From positions 1,366,730-1,430,729 of the forward strand of contig NC_043744.1 in the NCBI RefSeq assembly GCF_004337985.1: a stretch of DNA of 64,000 bases. Direction: 5' to 3'. Below, piece by piece: positions 57,838-64,000 of this stretch. Position 1 is the stretch's first letter. Every line of letters begins with the position of its first letter. Made by a program: the position numbers and the translations under genes. Source of the DNA: Pyricularia pennisetigena (lineage: Eukaryota > Ascomycota > Sordariomycetes > Magnaporthales > Pyriculariaceae). The notes under the pieces were generated by a model that did no database searches, was not told where the DNA came from, and saw nothing but the letters and a program-made list of their open reading frames with translations.

Positions 57838-58207
57838 ATTCGCTGACATTTTATATCGCGATTCCTGCAACACATAAAATATAGTAGAAAATCCGACAGC
57901 CCTAACAACCCCATTTCGGCACTATTTAATGTGGCTTATATATAAATAAAAGTGGACGCATTACATGCTAAATAACGCATATAATTAACAGTTTGCAATA
58001 TTGGATTTTTGCTAGCCTAATACCGTCCGTATTAACCGAATTTACCCTGCACAGGTTAATTACTAAGCAATTTATGCCGAGTTTATACGAAAAGTTATAT
58101 TAAGATTGAAAAAGCTCGGGTTTTGGGCGATTTACGCATTCTAAATACCTTATATAATATACCTAATTTGGATTATCACCAACGAATAACCAAATTAGCT
58201 ATCTGGT
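57838..58207. other. Spacer between head-to-head R2 and R3
   Basis: 370 bp with no gene seen. It is not shared with the R1-R2 junction or with the left flank of R1, so it may be unique sequence separating two independent insertions. Confidence 0.5.
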
Positions 58208-58380
58208 TAATCTTAGTGCTCAGACTAAACCCCCCTGCTTCGCAGTGGGGACCGAGCGCTCCATATACCTTTTAACCACATGGTTTTTCGACCAATTAGA
58301 TTGGCCGAAAACATCGCGCTCGTTCTAATTTAAAAACATTTTATCGCATTTCGCCGTTTATGGCGGTACCACCAACAAAA
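58208..58380 (+). repeat. R end repeat, copy 5 (start of R3)
   Basis: Starts taatcttagtgctcagac; hairpin at about 58230-58250; includes cgccgtttatggcgg at about 58351-58365. Confidence 0.85.
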
Positions 58381-58520
58381 CACCCAATGCTGCGATATCG
58401 CCAACTACCATTCCCCCCCATACACAAAAAAATAAAAAGTTTTTACCATTATATTATATATTTACGTATATTAATTTTTATTTAATATACCATTAAACCA
58501 AATAAAACCCGAATCCAATA

Positions 58521-59597
58521 ATGGAAAATATATTTCCAATAATGTTAATAAATATACCCGAAAAAATATTCCCATCCGCGTAATTTATAATCCAATATTT
58601 TACGTCCGACCTAACCCTATTATTTTTATCGATATCGCAATTATTTTCGTTTTTATCGTTATCCCAATTATTATCGCCCAATTTTATATTTAAAAATAAA
58701 TGGGAATTTAAACCTTTTTTAATCGATTAAAAGCATTTACCGAGGGAATCCGAATCCGAAACGGAAATAAACCCCGAAACCAAATTTATTCGCGATATTA
58801 CCAAATTTTGGCGTAACCGTTACCGACGTATTAATTTTACGTAATTTATCCACGTTTGGGTAATAGCGGCAAATTTTTACGAAATTATTAAACCTACCCC
58901 ATCGCGAATATTTTTTTTTAAAAAAACATTACGAAACCTTTAAATCCGAAAACGTTTACGCGTTAATAGGGTCGAATACCGTTTTAATAATAAATTTCCT
59001 GCGCCTATTAAGGCCGACTTTTTGCGCAAAAAATTGCAGCAATTAATATAATATTTACGTTTTTTTAACCGGTTCGAACCCACAAATTTCCAATTTTCGG
59101 GCATAAAAAATTATTCCGCTAAAAACGTAAACGATATAAATTGGTTTAAATCAATATTCGATACGTCCACCCAAAAAATCCCGTCCAAAACGCCAATATT
59201 ATACAAATTTATATTTTTACTATTATTGCATTTCCGGGGTTACCGCCCGTTTTATTTATCGTTACAAATTTCGAACGTGGTATATTTGGAATTAAATACC
59301 TTTTTAAAAACCACAAACCCCCCAACGTTAAAAAATTAACGCGTTATATTAACATTGGCGATTTTAACCCACGGATATTCCCCCCAAAAAAACAATTATT
59401 TATTACGCGTATTCGCATTATATTTTATAAATTATGGAATTCTATAACGTATTGTAAACATATTATCCGGGTTTAGAATATATTTATTTTATTAAACTAT
59501 TAAACGGTAAATTTAACAATTTATAGCCGTTACCCGAATACGTTATTAATAATATTTCTATTTATATTTAACTTTTACCGTGAACAGCAATAATAAT

Positions 59598-59642
<45 letters not shown>

Positions 59643-61838
59643 TATAAATAAATTTAAAAAGGATCGCTCGTAACCCAATACTATTTTTCGTTTATAATAA
59701 TTTCAATTTTCTGGATAAGGTATAGGATTTTGGATATGGAAGACGTAATTGAATGCAAAATTTAACATCGTATCTCCTTATATTAACGCCAGGATTTAAA
59801 CGATATACGCAATCCTAATGGCACGCCACCGTATTTTTCCGCCAAAAATGGTTGCAAACGCCCGCCTTTTTATAATATCCGGATATTTATTACGAAAACG
59901 CCAAATATTATATAATGCACCAAATTTGTGGTTTTTTATTCCTTAACCGCCCATATACGCCTAAAATAATCCCATAATACCCTACCCTCGCACGAATTAC
60001 ACCAATTTCCTACCTTATTCAAACCCCCGCTATTACCGAAAACGAAAGGGAATACGCAGGAGTTATCCAAATCCACGAAACCCTTTTTAAACGTTTTTTG
60101 AACCTATTACCCGATTATTTCGACTATTTTTCCGTCCTGCTGCTCGATTATAGGGATTAAAAAATAACGTTATATATCCGTACCATTTAAGGAATTTATA
60201 TCGAATTATTTTAACCCTTTAACAAAAAATAATAAATATTACCCGTATTAGCGGTTTTCCATATCGAACTTAATTTTATTAACCAATTATAATAATGGTA
60301 CGCCCTTATTATATTTATAAATATAATAAAGTTAAAAAAATACAACCAATTTTAAAAAAATAAAAAGGAGTTTTACCACGGTTTACGGTTTTTACAAATA
60401 TATTCCGGTCCCGCATTTTGTGCATTATAATTGCTATTTTAATCCAGAACGGATTTTTGGACAGGGATTAAATTTTTAAAAACGCCCTGGAAATAGCTTT
60501 TACCGATATATTATATAATATATATATTTCCGTGGTAAACCGTATTTACGATAATATATTCGCTGGTTATATTAACGGTTTAAAAGGTATTGGATTATGG
60601 GATATAAAACCAAAATTAATATCGCCTTCCGCACGTAACGCCGCTATTTGCAAATAATTAACCTTTTATGGATAATAATAAACGCGTTTTACGAAAAAAA
60701 CTACGGCGCATTCAAAATTATAATGCCGCAATTGGTCCTATTTTTCTACGGATGCAAAATAAAAAATTATAGCCCTAAAATATTATATTTAACCTGGTTA
60801 TTACGACCAAAGGTTATAAATTAACCGCAGCGCACCGGGATTTTAAAATTAACGTTCGTAAAATATACCACGGCCGGGAAGGGATTTAAACCGGTAAACC
60901 TAATAATTAAATATATTAGTAGGGGTTTCGCTATGGATATTAAAAATAACCGCAATTCCACGCACGATTTGCAAAAAACATTCCTAAATTATGTAACGAT
61001 AAAACCAATCGCAATTACGGTGCGCAAAATATTGGAAAACATCGCCCGTATACGTATTAATAGTAAATACCATATAATATTAATGAACCGAAATATAATC
61101 CATTATACGTATTTATTATTCCAAAATGGTTAGGGAAACGAAAAGGCCGAATTATTACCCAATTTCGATTTCGACGGCCCTAATTTAATATATTTGGGTT
61201 TAAAAAAATTAATAAGCGACAAATTGGAGGTATTTAATTAAAAGATTATACGCCCTAATAACGTATTATTTTAAACGGATATTAAAAAAACAGGGGTAAA
61301 TCCAAAAAAGGGATATAACCGGATAAACGGTTTAAATATTAATGGTATAATTAACACCGAAGGAAATTTACTGGATAAAATATACCAAAAATACGACGAA
61401 AAAAACGTATAAAATTTAAAATAATAAAAAGTAAATTACGCAAACTAAAACGGGTAAAAGTGAAAATCGTTCTATTATAAAAAGGAATTAAATAGACGAA
61501 TAACGGTGACCTTACCCGCGAATAACGGAGGTAAAACAACGTCCGCAAAACCAGTAAATATAAACAAACAAATACCAATCGTAAATTTGGTTTACAATAA
61601 AATGCGAAATATAATTTCCTCCAAAATTTTCCGCATAAATAACCCGTTTCCTATCCATTTTCCTTACCCAAACAAACTATATTTTCCATCCACCGCCAAT
61701 TATAAATCCAGTAAAAAAAATCCTGGTAATAACCGTTGTTATAATACCCCATTAACCACGAATAATAAATCCATTAAAACGGATCTTAATAGTAACAATT
61801 GTTATAATATTATATATATAAAACCCCCAATTTTATAG
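58521..61838 (+). pseudogene. Gene X, copy R3 (full length, RIP-damaged)
   Basis: From ATG 58521 to the stop at 61836-61838: 1,105 codons. The start, the piece at 60933-61133 and the last piece at 61506-61838 share one net frame. Segments in order: MENIFPIMLINIPEKIFPSA; ETKFIRDITKFWRNRYRRIN (TGG intact at 58809); NRFEPTNFQFSGIKNYSAKN; HFRGYRPFYLSLQISNVVYL; a (TA)n tract; NEREYAGVIQIHETLFKRFL then NLLPDYFDYFSVLLLDYRD; ITVRKILENIARIRINSKYH; GYNRINGLNINGIINTE; and an Asn/Pro-rich tail. Local indels change frame in the middle. No known family recognised; a transposase or recombinase role for R is possible but unproven. Confidence 0.65.
59604..59637. repeat. (TA)n microsatellite in gene X, R3
   Basis: Same position as the tracts in R1 and R2, preceded here by an extra AAT-rich segment encoding Asn residues. 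Confidence 0.85.
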
Positions 61839-61881
61839 CACCAAACCCCAAAAAAAAGCAAAATAAAAAAACGTAAACCGA

Positions 61882-64000
61882 TTAAAAAAAACGAAAACGT
61901 TTAGCAGCGTTAAATATTTTTTTAAAAATGGGTTTATGAACGCCACGCCTCCTTTTCCGAATTGGGGTTGCGGTAAACGATTTAAAAACCGAATCGTCCT
62001 TTTTTTTATTTTTTTTTAAAATGGGTATACAGGGTTTTTTTAACCAATCGAATATAAATTTATCGTAATTAAAGCCAAAATCAATAAATAAAAAAAACGG
62101 AATAACGACCGCCAAAAGGTCGGCGTTATCATTACCAAAAATACCTTTTTTAAACGGTTTATTAATTTCCCGGCGTTTAATAACCCAGGAGCCAAAATCC
62201 TTTATCGGGGCCCCGAAAACCCGCGCAATCGCGGTTTCGTCGTAAAATCCATCGCTATTTTTAATCCATTTTATTAATTTAACCACAAACCCCTAATTTA
62301 TAATGGTAAAATCGAAATAAGGCAAATGTGTACGATTAATATAATTTAAAAACGTATTACGCCCACCATTTTGCTTCTAATATTAATAATTAATATAAAT
62401 TGGACCTAACGTTAAAATAAAAACTAACGTTTTTTCCACCAAATCCTGTTTGTTAAACTATTTAGGAATATTTAATACGAATATTAAAACCAGGCGAAAA
62501 TAAAACTCGCTTATGCGGCGCGTCCTATTAAAATAAAAAATATTAAAATATTAAAGGGGTTTTATTATCCAAATAAAACAATTAAAAAACCAGGAAAATA
62601 TAATTACTATTACTTTATACGCCAGGAATTACTTAACAATTGGAAATTGGATACTTTTGGGGAAATGTATGCGCGTAATATATTTAAATAATATTTATTA
62701 TATATTAGCAACGGCCGGAATAGTAAAAAAAGGGGCATTAACCTTCCGGAATATGCGATTTTTTACCCAATCGAAAAAAATACCTGGCATTTCGAAAATG
62801 CGCCAAATAATAAATTTATTTTAACTTAACCGAATTAAACGACCACAAATTTGCAATTGTATATTGGCGTGCCATATTAAGAAAGTAATAATACCAGTGC
62901 AACAATTGGGGTGCAAATTAAAACCAGCGCTGGAAATATTAATATTTAAATTATAAACGCTAAAATTGGAGCTGGAATCGGTAAAATCGGAGACGGTTTT
63001 ATCGCGTTCGGTCTAAGATAGGTTTAATCGGATAATAACCATACCAAAATTGGCTTTTTCCAAAATAAAAGCAATAAAATTAAAAGAATTAGCAGGTATA
63101 TTAAAAATTATAATAATTATTACAAAAATGGAAAAATAATAGCTATTATAACATTTATTATAATCCAAAAATATTAAAAATTGTAATAATTGTTACAATA
63201 ATTGTGGGGAAAAAAAGGAATTGTAATAATTATTATTATATAGCCAATTTACGTTTAAATTTAAAAATTAGGGGTTATAACCAGGACGCGTTAACTTTTT
63301 TTTTCCTCCATACATATTTCGACCACGCGGGTAATAAATGGCGATTCGTTTAATATAAAATGGACTATTTCAGCTTTGCCCGACGGAGGTAACGTTTTAG
63401 GATTAATGCAAATTTTTGAATAAACCCAATTAAGGGGACCGTCGCCGTAATATTAAATTAAAATATCCACAATTACCGATTTAAAACGGGTTTTTCCTTC
63501 CTATAAGCTTTTTTTAAAATTTTGTCGGACGTTGCGGTATTTGGTTTTAAAATCCATTTTTTTTAACGCCAATATTTTACCCAATTCCGTCGAATTAACA
63601 TCCCGGGTATCGTCCTCGGCGTGGATTATTAACCAAAAAAGGTAATTAATTACCAAAAACTGCAATAAACGGATAAAACCTATATTAAAAAAAACCGAAA
63701 TTTAACGGTTACCAGTTATAATATCCGCATTAATAGGAATTTCTAATAAAGCGGGACCAATATCGTCGGTATTTTCGCCCACGAATACGGTAATAATATT
63801 TTTAAAAATTGTTTCGGTATTCGTTATAACGTTTTCGAAACGGTGACCAAATTAGAGTTTTTTAATAATAATGCTATAAAGCGGAATACGTTTACGGGGA
63901 TAAATAATTGTACCGTTGGGCAAAATAAACCCGGTATTTATACCCCTGCGTACCGTAAATACGCCCGTATATTTAAAAATTATTAACGATTCTTCGTTTG
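61882..64000 (-). pseudogene. SNF2-like ATPase gene, C-terminal part, copy R3
   Basis: The open piece 62286-61882 starts MVKLIKWIKNSDGFYDETAI and ends with the basic KPIFKKIFNAAKRFRFF. Upstream sequence matches R1 18942-20700 and R2 52000-53760, including the ILPNGTI-like and FVGENTDDIGPA-like region near 63760-63940. The Walker A and DEIH parts lie beyond the window. Convergent with gene X, 43 bp apart. Confidence 0.7.

Larger units (their letters stand above)
58208..64000 (+). mobile_element. Repeat unit R, copy 3 (R3), cut by the window end
   Basis: Plus-oriented and collinear with R1 without the Gypsy insertion. It contains the end repeat, complete gene X and the C-terminal two thirds of the SNF2-like gene. 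It supplies the empty site of Gypsy element A near 59150. Confidence 0.85.

Noticed and set aside
58493..58681. Asn/Asp-rich minus-strand frame conserved at 57379-57567
   Set aside because: Conserved only because it is antisense to the N-terminus of gene X, whose plus-sense ATG and frame continue much further.

Overview
The window is a gene-poor, AT-rich block made almost entirely of old, nested transposable elements and repeats. No intact host gene was found. Many coding positions carry C-to-T and G-to-A transitions. CAA, CAG and TGG codons have become stops, and ATG starts in the retrotransposons have become ATA. In one gene, paralogous copies differ by TGG in one and TAG in the other. This is the signature of repeat-induced point mutation (RIP), so the source is most likely a filamentous ascomycete (Pezizomycotina); I cannot name the species. 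The setting looks like an AT isochore, a subtelomere or a centromere-like region (inference).

Layout. (1) Positions 1-7716 hold the 3' end of a Ty3/Gypsy element inserted in a Ty1/Copia gag, pieces of two minus-strand Copia elements, a solo Copia LTR with a 5-bp target duplication, and a scrambled LTR/gag/LTR block. (2) Positions 7717-42396 are R1, copy 1 of a roughly 13-14 kb unit I call R. It is split by Gypsy element A (8656-15842) and by Gypsy element B (26790-41171), and B itself contains Gypsy element C (31440-38630). Each of the three Gypsy elements has two ~442-bp LTRs and a perfect 5-bp target duplication. (3) Positions 42397-43852 are a spacer with a 348-bp tandem duplication. (4) Positions 43853-57837 are R2, an uninterrupted inverted copy of R. 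(5) Positions 57838-58207 are a short spacer. (6) Positions 58208-64000 are R3, a third copy that runs off the window. The order is R1> <R2 R3>.

The R unit is the most interesting content. In R orientation it has a 160-190 bp end repeat carrying a GC-rich hairpin; gene X, about 1,105 codons, intronless and unidentified; then, convergent with X and 43 bp away, a long SNF2-like ATPase gene; an open frame encoding 21-residue tandem repeats; and a RecQ/DEAD-type helicase gene resembling telomere-linked helicases. Many near-palindromes of the TTGTAATAATTATTACAA type are scattered between and inside the genes, including a four-unit 32-bp array. The helicase calls rest on Walker A, DExH and FGCTAT-type motifs read through RIP damage. 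R may be a large, undescribed mobile or subtelomeric element; that is inference.

The Gypsy elements are chromoviruses: gag with a zinc knuckle, then reverse transcriptase, RNase H, integrase and chromodomain. All three also carry an antisense open frame (cysteine cluster plus coiled coil) between pol and the 3' LTR. Everything annotated as coding is a degenerate relic, and the parts now interact only as nested layers recording insertion order.
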